NCBI RefSeq assembly: GCF_018873765.1
Contig: NC_057921.1
Span: 67,259,557-67,323,556, forward strand
Direction: 5' to 3'
Length of the DNA: 64,000 nt
Source: Telopea speciosissima
Taxonomy: Eukaryota > Streptophyta > Magnoliopsida > Proteales > Proteaceae
The notes beneath the pieces were generated by a model that did not search any database, had not been told where the DNA came from, and saw nothing but the letters and a program-made list of their open reading frames with translations. This document shows, one piece after another, positions 1 through 12,244 of the stretch (positions within the stretch are counted from its first letter, which is position 1; every line of letters begins with the position of its first letter). The position numbers were made by a program, and so were the translations under genes.

Positions 1-130
1 CTCGGATGACATCTCTACAAGTGCACAAAGACCATGTAACATTTTTTAATGCCCCTTGTCTTATTCCCAAAAATCATTAAAGTCAAAGATTAAAAAATAA
101 AAATAAGAACTCTCAAAATTATTTGAAAGT

Positions 131-300
131 GGGGAAACAGTTTTTTATCCGAGAGTGTGGCCTAGGCTAACACTCTCATGTGTTTATATCTCTCCTCCTC
201 AAAACAATGGGGCAAAACTGTCTTTTTATATGCGAAGGATAGATATAGACTCATGGGAGTGTTGGCGTAGGCCACACTCCCCGACAAAGGTTTTTCCCTT
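131..300. repeat. Foldback (inverted-repeat) element
   Basis: The left arm carries GAGAGTGTGGCCTAGGC and the right arm, read on the other strand, carries GGGAGTGTGGCCTACGC. The two arms of about 50 bases pair around a short central spacer. No coding capacity is visible. It is best read as a small non-autonomous MITE; its superfamily is not determined because no clear target duplication was found. Confidence 0.6.
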
Positions 301-870
301 GAAAATGATATACCATTATGTAATTTTCAAGAGTTGTCATGGCTCACACACTTTTCAAGTACACATGAGAAATGACAAGTATTACTACAGAAAATCAAAT
401 AGATTAAAGTAAAAGGGGAAAAAAAAGATTATACATTATTTTTTATTTGAATAAGAAAATCCCTTTTTAAATCGAGCTGTAAACAAATATTTGCACAAAA
501 TTATGTTTAGCAAAATTTTTTTGTAATTTCAATCAAATTGAAAGTCTTCTACATTAGCAAATTTGAATTAAAGCGGTGGTCAAGCATCTCTCTTAAATAA
601 TACAATATCTAAAATTTTATAGTTTGATGCAATATTATATTGTATTTTAGGTTAGAATTAGCAAAACCCTGGTATGTATAATGCGCCATCAAATTTGACA
701 TGTAGCTTATCTTTGTAAATTTAGTTTTGATAGGAAAAGGTTTTTCGAGCTATCGGGGCAAGGTACGCAGCTCCTCCATATCTATCTCTCTATTTCTCAC
801 ATTGCTATCCTCTCTTTCCGTTATGTTTGGCTTCATTCTCATAGAACCCTCTCCCTTATTGTATATCTAA

Positions 871-1065
871 TAGGGATTTTAATCCTCTTCAATTCCTAAA
901 AATGTGCAGTGCGGCAGTGCTAGGTGGAGATTTTGACACCTAGCATCTCAGAAATCCAATGGTGGATGCTAATGAGAGTGGATCGTTGGATATCCGAGCT
1001 GCCAAGTGTCAACATCTCCACCTAGCACTGCACACTCTTAGGAATTGGAGAAGATTATTTTCCAT
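871..1065. repeat. Foldback element, about 195 bp
   Basis: The left arm contains CAATTCCTAAAAATGTGCAG. The reverse complement of the right arm contains CAATTCCTAAGAGTGTGCAG, and the match continues into GTGCTAGGTGGAGAT on both sides. The element is non-coding and looks like a MITE with imperfect arms of about 60-70 bases. Confidence 0.65.
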
Positions 1066-1565
1066 CCAATAGTCAAAATATCAAATCATCAAACAAGAAG
1101 AAAAAAATAAAAGGTGCACCACAATGAAAAAAAAGGACCATGAATATGTAGAAATATCCTCTGTGCTCCGAAAATTTCTTGTACTTTCTATATTTGTAGC
1201 TTATATCCCTACAACGTCAAGATACTTGTGCAACCTTCTATGTTAATCTTATGTTGTTTCACAAAACAATTAACATGCAATACAACCAAAGTGGTGAACT
1301 AACAAGTTATAATGTTTAATTACCAAAAACAAAAAAAGAACTAACAAGTTATAATATTACTTTTTTGCCCCTTATCTTATATCCATAAGTTATTTAGTGT
1401 TGGGGTAGAAAGGATTTCAAAAGGTTGAAAATCATTAAATGTAGCATTTAATACATATTCTATTTAAAAACCCTTTTTTACCTCTCCATTAAATACTATA
1501 TTAAATAGTTTTTGAAAATAAGACAAGGGATCAAGGAAAAAAAAAGGGTTATAGTTTTGTTGTAA

Positions 1566-2031
1566 CCATTAACCAACCTTGGTTATAGCAAGGTTTTCCA
1601 TGTATACGTGGGTTTCCCACACTGCCAATGTGAGAAGGAATCTGCTTGCCACACCAATGGTTGTATTGAAAAAGATATCAATCAGCTATCTTCCCAATTT
1701 AGAATGTTGGACAACATTCAAGTTGAATCAGATTGTAAAGCTCTCGTGTCGCTATTGACATTTCTATCAAGAGCCCCCTCCCCCTTTCGGCTATCTCCCC
1801 GGTCATCACAGATATACATTGGTTGTCTTCTCTTTTTGAGGATTGTTAACTTATCCACATCTTTAGGGAGCTAAGCAGTGTAGTCGACTCCATACCTAGG
1901 AAGGCTTTGTCTCTAGCGAGCAAGACAGATTGGCCTCTATCCACTACTTGGCTCCAGGAATTATATAATCCGGTTACCTCGGATTTGTTGCTTTCTTCTC
2001 TTCAATAAAATTTAACAAAAAAGAAGAAGAT
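1566..2031 (+). mobile_element. 5'-truncated LINE (L1-like) 3' end, RNase H-like remnant
   Basis: A broken reading frame at about 1608-1874 encodes IQVESDCKALVSLL, which resembles the second half of the RNase H-like domain (RVT_3 type) at the end of plant L1 ORF2 proteins. The frame breaks after it, and the segment ends near 2010 in an AATAAAATTTAAC-A-rich stretch like a LINE 3' tail. Everything upstream of the RNase H tail is missing, as is usual for 5'-truncated copies. No clear target duplication was found, so the borders are approximate. Confidence 0.5.
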
Positions 2032-2542
2032 ATCATTCATATGAAACTCACGTAATCAAAACATGAGAGAAGAAATAATAATAATAAAAAAAGCATGAGA
2101 TCATTGCATAATCACGTGGCCCCTGCACCGTCGAGAACACGCACAAGGACATCAAGATGGGTGGGATTTTGATTTCACATAGATGGGGCTGTAATTTCGT
2201 GCATGGCCAGACATCATTATTTTTTCCAAAATAAAACATATGAGTGGGAAATTACACATCGGCAGTGTGCAAATCTTTTTCCCATGTAGGAAAAAATCCC
2301 TACCAAGTTGCGTTTAGACATAGGACTGCACAAATGACCGCCCCACCCCCCTTGAAATGAAAAAATCTCTCCACCATTTATGCCGTTGTAGATAGGGCTG
2401 CAACAGGGTCAGGCTGCGCTGGGCTTTTTAAAACCCTAGCCCAACCTTGAGTACCCTTAGCTGGGCCCAGGCCAAGCCCAGCCCAAGCCCGCCCTTATTG
2501 GCCCTGACCTGACCCTGGCACAAAGTGGTTTAACTTACCAAC

Positions 2543-5500
2543 TGTAGACACCTGATTTTTGTCATCCCCCTGGCGATGACGATACATGGAGTACCGGCAA
2601 GCTCTGTCTCAGATACCAAAATAAAAATCATAAATTAATAATAAAATAAAAATAGACTGCCTAGGCTCAGGCCCATGAAGGTCTGCTGGATCAAGCCCAT
2701 TGAGGTTGTAGCCTGGCAGGGGCAAAATAGGAAAGCAAAAAAGAAGAAAAGAAAAAAACAAATAACTTCTAAAACCCTACAGGGGAGGGTAAAAAATGTA
2801 AAAATAGAAAAGAAGAAATAATAACCTCAAGGGATTAGCGTAGCTGGCTTGGAGGGGACATGAGACTCCGCCTCAGGAAGCGAGGTCTCGTGATCAAACC
2901 TTCGCCGCTGCATAATTTCTTGGGGCCACCCGCCTGAGGCTCGCTAGGGCCCAGAAGCTCCCGGTTCGTGCGTGGTGCGGGGATTTAGTCGGCCTGGAGG
3001 GAAGGGAGAGAGAGTGAGGCAGAGTGCAGGAGTGAGGCAGAGTGCAGGAAAAGACGAAGAAGAAAATGAGAGAGATAGAGTGTGTTAGAGGGAAGGAGTG
3101 AAAAACGCAGAGAGCGGCGGTTCCTGATGATGGTTTTGGTCGATTGATCCCAGTTGCTACTCCATCTCCTGCTGCTGGTGCTGTTACAACAGAGACGATG
3201 CTCATCTCTGCTGTTCACGTTTTTTCCCTTTTTTATTTTTATTTTCATCTCATTTAGCCTGCTGTAATTGGGGATTGTAATGGTTTTATCTCATTGCGTT
3301 TGTAATATTCCCCTCCCCATCTTATTTCCCAATCTGTAATAATCTCTTCACACCCTTTGAGCACACTGCCGATTGCATTAGGGAGCTTCAAGAAGACCCC
3401 AGGTAAAATTCATCTTCCCTATTTGATTTTCTCATTTTTTATATTAGATATGAATCGGTTTTGTAGTTCTTTGATTCCCTGTTTCATCAGTATAACCTGT
3501 GAATGTCTCTTTTCTATGAATACTCTAGATGCAAATGGTATATCTCTTTTACCAATACTGTGTTTCAGTCTATGTGCATAGTTTTAGGACTGAAATTGTG
3601 TCTCTATGTTGATCGACTTCTACACTTTGCATTTCAGATTTTTGGGTTTGTGGCTTCCATAGCCTTAATTTTTGGTGGAACTTCCTTATATGTGCTCTGC
3701 GATTCTTTTTGATTGGATTTATTTCTCTATTGAATTGATAAGTCATGCTTTATCCAGAATTTTTTGTGATTTTTATCTGCTGTCCCATCCTGTGTGCTTA
3801 ATCTCATAATAGAGATACATTGGTTACTTATCCGTTGTGCATTTCTTGATGAATATGCGGTCTCTGTGATCTCCATTCTCCATGTTCTGTAAAATGTATG
3901 ATCCTGATCCTCTGAGTCTGTATTGTTGTAGATAAATGAACATGATTCTATCCCTCCCTCATTGCATTTGTTTATGTTTTTTGGCATACCTACTCTCTAT
4001 TTCAGAAATAAGTTTGCATTTATGAGGTTTTTTTTTTTTTTTTTTTAATCATGTCCTGATTCCGTTTTTAAAGTCGAAGGCTGCATCTGTTTGCATAATA
4101 AAAGTTTCCCTGGATTGTCATCTAACGGGCCGTGTGGATTCCAATGTGGGCCCCAATTGATTTGAGGCCAATTGGCCTTCCCTTGCCGTTTTTGGGATTT
4201 TGTCAAATCCGGTTTAGGCTTTTGGGCCTGCTTCTAAGCTAATCCAGCTCGAATAGTATTTTGAACATAAATCCAGAGGATTAGAGTAATTTAGGTTTAT
4301 GTTTTTTTTCAATGTGAATGGGATCTTGGGCCTAGGTTCAGGCTGGGCCTCCAACAATAATAATTCTTTGAATTTTTAAATGGGTTTTGACTCTTCAGGT
4401 GTTTGGGCCGTGGGTGGGGCGTGAGCTCCCTTTGCTCCTTTGATTCTGTTCGGGTATCGATTGTCGGACATGGTTTTCATTTGGTGAGCGGCCCATATGG
4501 ACTTGGGCCCACTTGTTTTTTTTTAGTTTTGGTTTGGGCTTTGATCCATCAACCAAGGTTGAGTCACGTATGGCGAGTTTGGGCCTAGCCTTGGGCCTAG
4601 GAATGGATTTGGACTTTATCTTGGGTTTAGGCCCACCGACTAAGGATAAGTCGTGTGTGAAGAGTTTGGGTCCACTGTCTTGGGCCCATGAGGGTTTTTT
4701 AGTTTTTAATTTATGATTAAATAAATATACTCCCCCAAATTCATTCAATTTCGAATCGTGGTTATGGGACTCCAAATGATTTTCAAAAAACATCTTGGGT
4801 AGAATGTAGGGTTTCATGTGATCTTAACATCATGCCTTAAAAACCAATGAGCCTATGACTTGTATCGGGATTTTCAATTCCGGTCTTTCGGCATAGTTCT
4901 CATGTTGGTCACCCACCCCATTTCGGATCACTTGAGACCCTATTTAGGAATCGTCTGGGTCGTGGGCGTCCAAGTACTGGCCCAATGATCAATCATGGAC
5001 TTAGAGCGTGTGAGAGAGAGAGCGCCCACCAGTGGCCCGAGTTAAGATACATTTGATTTAGGGATCTCTTGGGACGTAGATGCACACTCTTTAGGACGGG
5101 AGTTGGGCTAGCCCGTCATCTAGCCCATGAATGTTCAAGATTCTTTATCTTCATATGCCTAGTCATTTTGATACATGTTTAGTTAATTTGCTTTCCAACA
5201 ATACTTCATATTCCATGTTTCATGTTTAGTGCGATCTTGCATGTTTAGCATAAATCTCTCCATGCCATGTTTAATTAGATTGATCACTTTAATATTTCAT
5301 GCCCAACTTTTTAGCCTAGAATAATTTAGAAATTTGGTTTAGGTTGTAAACCTTCGCACATAGATGCCTAGTCTTAGGTGCCCAGTTTTGGGATGACTTA
5401 GATCTAGAACAACTAGCTCTAGGGTTTGCAAGCAAGCTTAGGCATAGCAATGGTCAAGAGAAGGACGATAGGTTTCGACCGGGCAGACTGGGTGCCTAAC

Positions 5501-5759
5501 ACCTTCCTAGTCCGTAACTTGATACTTACCCAATGATCTGGGTAGATCACGACCCTTATCCACCGAGTCATTAGCCGTTCCCCACCTGGAACATTTATAG
5601 GTCCTAGACCCTTTCTAAGTGGCGGCTCCTATCGACCCATTTACCCTCTTAGGAGGAATCAGGGTCATTGCTTTAGGATTCACCGATGAGATCCGGTTCG
5701 CTTTGAGAACCAGCCACTTGTCGGGGGAATTTGGATTTTCGGAACCCATGGTTCTTACA
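2543..5759. mobile_element. Solo LTR, about 3.2 kb
   Basis: The segment starts TGTAGACACC and ends GGTTCTTACA, giving the canonical TG...CA borders. It is bounded on both sides by the same pentamer CCAAC (2538-2542 and 5760-5764), the 5-bp target duplication expected of LTR-retrotransposon integration. No internal region, primer-binding site or second LTR is present, so this is a fossil left by LTR-LTR recombination. The terminus style and length suggest Ty3/Gypsy, but that is inference. It inserted into an already resident hAT-like element and is therefore the younger of the two. Absolute age cannot be set from one LTR. Confidence 0.8.
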
Positions 5760-5888
5760 CCAACATGTGCAATGTTTCATGTAATAAACCTATATTGACT
5801 TCCTCCATTAGTCAAACCCACAATTCAAACCACTCACTCGACTCCTGCTGCAATAAACAAATTAAAATAGTTGAATGTTAATATAGCA

Positions 5889-6330
5889 ACACAATAAATG
5901 GACAGATTCATATTAATCTGGTTATTTTGTTATGTTTCTTTTTCCTTGGTACAATGGTTGGGCTTCATTTTAAATAATTATATTCCTTGATCACATGTAT
6001 TATAACTTCTATTTTTTGATAAATAAAGATTTTTCTTTATGGAGTACAACCCGGAAATGATGCTTCAGTGAACCATAGAGCACATACTAGAATACTAACA
6101 CAATAAACACCATAAACGAACGGATTCACAATAATCAGGTTAATTTATTATGTTTCTTTTTCCTTGGTACAATGGTTAGGCCAAATTTTAAATAATTATA
6201 TTCCTTTATCACATGTATCATAACTTTTTTTTTTTTTTTTTTTATAAATAAAGATTTTTTTTTCACATAATACAACCCGAAAATGATGCTTCAATGAACC
6301 ATAGAGCACATACTAGAATACTGACACATT
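5889..6330. repeat. Two-copy direct repeat, about 210-230 bp units
   Basis: The block beginning ACACAATAAA near 5889 is repeated from about 6098. Both units share TATGTTTCTTTTTCCTTGGT and the later string GAACCATAGAGCACATACTA. The second unit carries a longer T tract. The duplication lies inside the right half of the split hAT-like element. Confidence 0.75.
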
Positions 6331-6521
6331 AAACAAATAAGGGCCACGATCAGAGACAAGATATGGGTCAAGATCAAGGTAAAAAATCAGGGCCAAAATC
6401 AGGGTTGGGCTGAGCTCGAGGTCTCAACTCTGACCTGGCCCTTAGGACCAGAAATCTTTAGCCCAAGCCCTATTCGAGCTCAGGTCGAGTTCGGGTCAAC
6501 AGGGCCAAACTTGCAGCCCTA

Positions 6522-6905
6522 GTTACAGGCGTTTGTGTTGACCCCGCGCTTCTGTAGGGGTCACACAGCCTAGTGCCAATGTCTCTACCAGGAAGTACCT
6601 CGGGCCACGACTGTTATCATTCATGTTTCGCGTGTATGAGCCGCGATTTTGACCGCGGGTTCGCTAAATTCGATCAACATCAGAACAGCTTATAGAGTAA
6701 TAGATGCCTTTGCCCTGACTTCGTGATATTGGTGAGTGCCCAATAGATGTATGTGCAAATGCCTGAACGAAGTTCGTTTTTGACATTACATACATGCAAC
6801 TGCCAGCTTACCTTATAGCCTTGTTTAGCTTGGCCCAGCTGATTTGGGTGTTTCCTATTTCCCTTTAGCAAGCTCTCGGGGACACAGTCAGTTATCGCGT
6901 TCACC
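6522..6905. other. Upstream flank of the CNX3 gene
   Basis: This stretch joins the end of the hAT-like element to the CNX3 start codon. No gene is seen, and I found no convincing TATA box. The core promoter and 5' UTR of CNX3 presumably lie here. Confidence 0.4.
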
Positions 6906-7823
6906 ATGTTTCTTCGGCGCATCACAGCAACTTTTCCCTCTCCCATAAGATGTTTCAGCAGTAACGGCGGCCATGATCTTACTGCTGCGATTGCAGAGCT
7001 CAATAAGGTAAATCTGTGGTCCCTTGCATTTCTTTACCCACCTAAAGGATCAATTAATCCACGTAAACATCGCGGAAATCTCATTTGTTTTGGCACAACA
7101 TTCGGGAATCAATTGAAATTTTTGTTCATTCTCAAAATCTAAAGCACTGGATGCTTCACGCACTAGAAACTAATGGAAGAGAATCATGTTAATTCCTGTG
7201 TTTCCCCATAATTGGAATGGGGTTTTCAGGAAATGGAGTCAGTGTTCGGCCAACCTCCTCCGATTAACCTCGCTGGCTCTGTCAACAACTTGTCTACTAC
7301 CGAAGAACCTCAGTTGGTTTCTCCAGGAACTGACGAAAATGAACAGCGCTTGACCCACATTAGCAGTACAGGGGAAGCGCAGATGGTGGATGTTTCTTCC
7401 AAAGGAATCAGCAAGAGAGTCGCCATCGCTGGGTGCAAAGTTCTTCTGGGCTCTAAGAAGGTGTTCGATTTGGTCTCTGCGAATCAGGTGGCCAAGGGAG
7501 ATGTCCTTGGTGTGGCCAAGATTGCAGGAATTAGTGGGGCTAAACAGACTAGTAACCTTATCCCACTGTGTCACAACATCAGTCTGACTCATGTCGGTGT
7601 GGACCTGACCATGAATGAGAAGGATTTCAGTGTTGAGATAGAAGGAGAAGCTGCTTCCACTGGGAAGACAGGTGTGGAGATGGAAGCACTAACAGCTGTG
7701 ACGATTGCTGGTCTAACCGTGTATGACATGTGCAAGGCTGCTTCAAAGGACATAGAGATAACGGATGTACGGCTCCTGCACAAAAGTGGTGGCAAAAGTG
7801 GGAGCTGGTCCAGGAAGCAGTGA
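6906..7823 (+). CDS. CNX3: Cyclic pyranopterin monophosphate synthase (MoaC/CNX3), mitochondrial
   Basis: The product is a MoaC-family enzyme for the first stage of molybdenum cofactor synthesis: rearrangement of the CNX2 (MoaA-type) product of GTP into cyclic pyranopterin monophosphate. In plants this step is mitochondrial. Exons are 6906-7007 and 7230-7823, a phase-0 intron with GTAAAT donor and TTTTCAG acceptor, giving about 231 residues. Residues 1-20 (MFLRRITATFPSPIRCFSS) are rich in Arg and Ser without acids, like a mitochondrial presequence. The MoaC domain spans about 82-225. Its signatures are LIPLCHNISLT near 144-154, TGVEMEALTA near 181-190 and YDMCKA near 199-204, which hold the conserved acidic and Lys residues of the family. 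It ends with the family's KSGGKSG motif. The linker between presequence and domain (about 35-80) is not conserved in type. The start is the first ATG and gives the targeting peptide. It looks intact. Confidence 0.93.
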
Positions 7824-8999
7824 AGCTGTATACAGAGAAGAAGGATAATATTCAAAGACCCAATCGAAGGTGAGATTTTGATCTGTATTGCGAGGTTCCA
7901 TGATTTTTTCAAGCTTGTTAGGTTCTTTAGTCATGAAAGCTCTTTCAGTTTTAATACCATCTCTTGGGCCTCGGAGGAGAGCTGCTGATGTGCTGTCCTT
8001 GTTTTGCCAATTCTATAGTTTATTGCCCCAACCAAGAAAAAAAGGGTTAGTTCTTTAGTTTCAGTTTCGTCTCTACATGTATTACTTCTCCCTCTTTTGA
8101 TAGAAACTTGTTCGTTGCTTTAAAATATGAAAATTTTGATGGAATAGTATGTCATACGATGCTTGCTACATTGTTCTCAATTCATATAACTGTTTCTTAA
8201 ATTATAATGGTGTGGTTGCAGATTGTTCACAACCCATCCTCATGAACAAGAGGAAGATTGAGCATTTAAAAGTGCAAGAAAATACCAACCTTGATGTCTT
8301 TTGATGCAATTCAAAGCCCATAACAACAAAGGAAACAATATTTCTAGCTAGTCTTCAGTATAGAAATTTCTCTTTCCTTAAACCCCTTTCTCCTTTCTGA
8401 GGGCAGTCAAACCAAACTACCGATTATAATTGCATATTCGAATGGGACCTCCCACACATCGAGCCCCCTCCTTGGCCTGCCTCTGTACAGGATCTGAACA
8501 GATCTAACACAGGTTTGGGGCTTTAAAAGCAATGCATTAATCATGAATGCAGGGTGGTCAAGGGGCAGGCTACTTATCATTGCTCATCATGAAATGTCAA
8601 GAATTAGCAATTTGAAGGTCCATGACCTAGTGGTTGAGAAGCACAAGTATTCACTCATTCAGGCTTGTGATCTTCCTGAACCCCCTTGCATGTCAAAGAT
8701 GAACATCTTCAGAAAGAGCCATCTGAGTCTACTCTAGTAAACTGAAGGAGGCAACTTCAGCTTGAGTCTACAAATCAGACAAAATCCAGATTGGAAGCAA
8801 ATGAGAGTAGTCTGGGGACGAGTCAAGTTATTTGGTAAAACTGAAAATTCCTTATTAGACTGCACAAGAACTTTCCGTAAGATCATCTCAATTTAACTCA
8901 CTACCAAAATATAATTACAGGAGTCCAAATTTCAGAACTTAAGGAGGCTATGCAACAACAGAACAATAATTGATTTTCTAGAGGTACAAATGGGTGAGA
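7824..8999. other. Intergenic space between CNX3 and the SUN gene
   Basis: The two genes converge here. It should hold both 3' UTRs and contains no further gene that I can support. The 64-codon frame at 8543-8737 has no recognisable domain and is not called. Confidence 0.45.
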
Positions 9000-11900
9000 T
9001 TAGTCCTGCAGTAAGGAGATGAAAGTTACTACACTGCTGCTAAATAGTATCAAAACCCAACTTCTACTTGTCTTGTGGACCTTCTCAGGGTGAGAGTTTC
9101 TAAAGAACGATAAGATCTGCTCCAAAACTAGCTTGAGAACTACAATGCAGGCAAAGAAAAAACTCACAGCTAACATTGCAAGCTCTTTATTTTCCAAACT
9201 TGCTTGATCGGTTAAAACCCTTTCAATGTCTAATCTGTAATCAATGAATAAATAAAATGTCAGATATTGTAAATAAATCAAAAGATGAATGGAAAAGGCA
9301 TTGACAGCATTTTTTCTACTGTTGGAAGGATCTTAAGTTTTATTTTTAGATCACTTGGATAGGACCATGTGAATGGTGCTAGAAGCCCCCAAATATGATC
9401 AACTCAATGCATCCTTACGTATTTTGTTTTGTTTCTCAAATATGCATTTGTACATATTTATTTATTATCTAATGCATCTTTTTTTTTTTTTCATTATAGA
9501 AATAATGTTTTTCTTTTGTAATTTGTTTGTTATTTCTGTGAGCAAACTCTGTTCACCATTTTGTTGACTCAAAGTTGCTTATGGTTTCTGGACATAGGGA
9601 TAATGAACAGAAAAAATATCTACTCTGATTAATTAATATGGTTTCTCATTACATGCAGATGTTTGTTCACTGAGGTTAACCTATTTAATGACAACAAGAT
9701 GCACCTAAGAGAATGTGTGGGATCAATTACTTTTTGGATGATTTGTGACCCTAATCCAAAGTGCTAACCAATAAGACAATACTAAATACCCTGATGAATA
9801 TTTTAGCATATGGAGCTGTTCCTTTCTTTCCCTGTTTTGGATTGTCCCACCCAGCAGGCAGGGTTAACCAACTGAGTGGTTGATGTTTAAAAAAAATTAA
9901 GCTTGATAGAATATCCAGAAACTAGCAAATGCAACATGATTCAATTAAAATTGTTTTTCATCTGATTAAGAAATTAATCAGAGCCAAACTACAAAGGATT
10001 AAAAGCATGCATTTTCTTACCTCAACATTCTATTCTCTCTACCCAACGCATCAATACGATATACCACAACAGATTTCCACCATTCGAGCTCATTAATTCC
10101 CTTTTCCTAACCAAAAAAAACAGAGAAAAATAAAACATAAAACCAATCAATCCAGAGGATATCTGAAGCATGTTTCCTAGGGACAATAAACTCTCATACC
10201 ATAATCTCTTTCCATTCTCTGAGACTTTTGATTTCGGATTTGACTCTCTCCATTTGCAAGGCACATCGAGATATTTCCTTATCAAGCTCTGGCAAAACAT
10301 CTCCTTGACTCCGGTTTAATTGCTTGATATACTCTTCCAGCATTGACAGGTTTAACTCGAGAGACTTCATCTTTTGCATCAAGATCTTTAGAACAGTGTC
10401 ATTCGGTATTCTCCCATTATTCTGATGCCTAGCTTCTAAAATATTACTCTTTGATACTGCATTCTTGGTGACCTCAGTCTTGTGCCTTTGCCCATCATCA
10501 ATGTTATCTACCCCTTTGCCAACAGCATCCACTGCAATTTGAATTTGACTGGATACATCCCTGTTATTGGAACCTGGTTCTTTTATTGAAGACTTTGTTC
10601 CAATTGAACTGCTGGGATTCAGTGACTGATCTGGACCTGGTTCTTCAGAAACCACAATAAGATCTTGGAGCATACGCTCTACTGCGTCAATCCCATACAC
10701 CTCCAATAAACTCAATGTGCAGTAGAATTCTGAGCCATAGTGACTAAGTAAGCTTAGCCTCAAGTATCTCACCCATTTGGGTTCAAGGAGCATGAACCTC
10801 TGGGCATGCTTAACATTTCCAGCAACAAAATTTCCCAATGGTATCCACTTCTCAGTTGGATAACTCAAACTTCCAGCCAATTCAAAGTCCTTGAAATTAG
10901 AAGAGTAGTGTTCGAAGTTTGCTATCTTGATTGCATCAACCAAAGTTTCCTCAGCAAGCTCAATGACAACAAACTTGTGTTCCACCGAACATGGATTCCG
11001 TAAGTATTTGTCCTGATCACGTCCTAGGATGTTACTTGCTCCTTTGGCTTCCTTGTTATGGGTCAAAACTTTTGCTCCCTTCGAAGATGAGGCATAATTG
11101 TATTCTTCACCATCTGGCTCAAGCCGATGGGTAATGTTCCCAACTTGGCTTCGCACCTCGTGCTTCCCTTGCATTGTTTTGTTTTGGAACTCATCTAGAT
11201 CAATGTAGGTACGTCGAGATACTCTCTCCGTTGTCTGCTCATGCTCTGTTCTGTTAACCTTTATTTCTTGTGGCTGTACTGTACAAGCTAAGTTGGTGTA
11301 GCCTAGAAAATTCCCAACTGAATCTTCCAGCTTGTTTGTTTCACGAGGTGAGTAGTTGGAATCTGCAAAGTTGTGATCTTGACCCATATTGATGCTGTTA
11401 ATAGAAAAATTAAACTTTAACAGCATTCCATTCGCATAATTTTTGCTTCCATCTGCAACAAATGGATCTGGTTGGAGAAAATACAAAGTTGTTGCATTAA
11501 TAACAGAAGAATAAAACAGAAGGCTAGCTATCCTGAACACCCTAATATGCGAATTAGTCAATCATTGCATGTGATATATGATTGCTGCAATTTTCCCATG
11601 CGCTCTAGTAGTTACTGCTAGTTTTTATTTGGTATTTTTTTCTAATTTTTATTCAGTTCGGGTTGATAACCATTAACCACAGGTTTGTGGGTCACAAAAA
11701 TTTCCCATTGAAAGAGGGAAAAAAATTCTCAGCTAAGTGTGATTCTTTAATCAGAAGAAATGGGTTTTCAATATAGATGGATCTAGCAGTACTGACTGGA
11801 GATCCAAAAATGTTGACCCTCATAATGTAGAAAATGATGAGAACCTGGAGGAATTCAGTACTAATAATGATAATAATTGATATTTCAGGAGTTCTGGAGA

Positions 11901-12244
11901 TGGGTATGGAAGCAAAGAGACAAAGTGAATCGTGAAATCATATCATGAAGTCCTCAGGTCAGGTTTTAGATGCATTTAAGCAAAACAAGCATCTATAGAA
12001 ATGGGCATTGTTAATTATCGGAAAAAGGATAAACAAAAAAAAAAAAGAGAACTAAGACCTTACTTCCATTTCCATGGCTATAGCCGAATTTTGAATAGAA
12101 CAGGAAGATGATGCACCAGAGTGAAAAGACCAAGGACAATGAGAGCTCGTAAAGGTTCTTTCTGCTGTTGATGTCGTTGGTGTTCACGAGGGTGGTGGTG
12201 GTGGTGGTATGGCTATCTATGGTGACATTCCGAGGTTTCTTCAT
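9000..12244 (-). CDS. Mid-SUN domain protein, SUN3/SUN4-like
   Basis: This is a membrane protein of the nuclear envelope and endoplasmic reticulum in the plant mid-SUN class, whose members interact with other SUN/KASH-type bridge proteins. Minus-strand exons are 12244-12064, 11452-10200, 10106-10021 and 9234-9000. Frame is kept throughout and gives about 584 residues, close to Arabidopsis SUN3. One membrane segment lies near residues 33-52 ([20 protein letters not shown]). The SUN domain covers about 174-314 and contains [25 protein letters not shown] and [18 protein letters not shown] coiled coil follows near 412-507 ([17 protein letters not shown]). Two more hydrophobic segments lie near 525-544 and 565-582. 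A central SUN domain with both N-terminal and paired C-terminal membrane segments is the defining mid-SUN layout. The 5' end of exon 3 could be six bases shorter, because GAAAAG and GGA both follow an AG. A poly-Thr run follows the start. Confidence 0.92.

Larger units (their letters stand above)
2393..6521. mobile_element. hAT-like non-autonomous element, split by a solo LTR
   Basis: It starts TAGGGCTGCAACAGGGTCAG and ends CCAAACTTGCAGCCCTA, so the termini form an inverted repeat (TAGGGCTGCAA). The outer parts are rich in GGGCC/GCCC strings, as in the better-preserved copy at 20864-21406. Flanking octamers GTTGTAGA and GTTACAGG match at only 5 of 8 positions, so the 8-bp duplication is suggested rather than proven. 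Without the inserted LTR the element is about 0.9 kb, and its right part contains a direct tandem duplication. No transposase frame was seen. The superfamily call rests on the 8-bp duplication of the second copy. Confidence 0.6.

Noticed and set aside
2830-2905. Possible tRNA-like segment (GGATTAGCGTAGCTGGC...)
   Set aside because: No cloverleaf with matching acceptor stem could be drawn, and it lies inside the solo LTR.
2894-3248. Overlapping minus-strand frames of 87-103 codons
   Set aside because: They lie in GA-rich LTR leader sequence, have biased composition, and show no domain.
4395-4817. 140-codon minus-strand frame within the solo LTR
   Set aside because: It is low-complexity and Lys/Pro-rich, matches no family, and lies wholly within LTR sequence.
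7239-7592. 117-codon frame opposite CNX3
   Set aside because: It is an antisense shadow of the MoaC coding exon.
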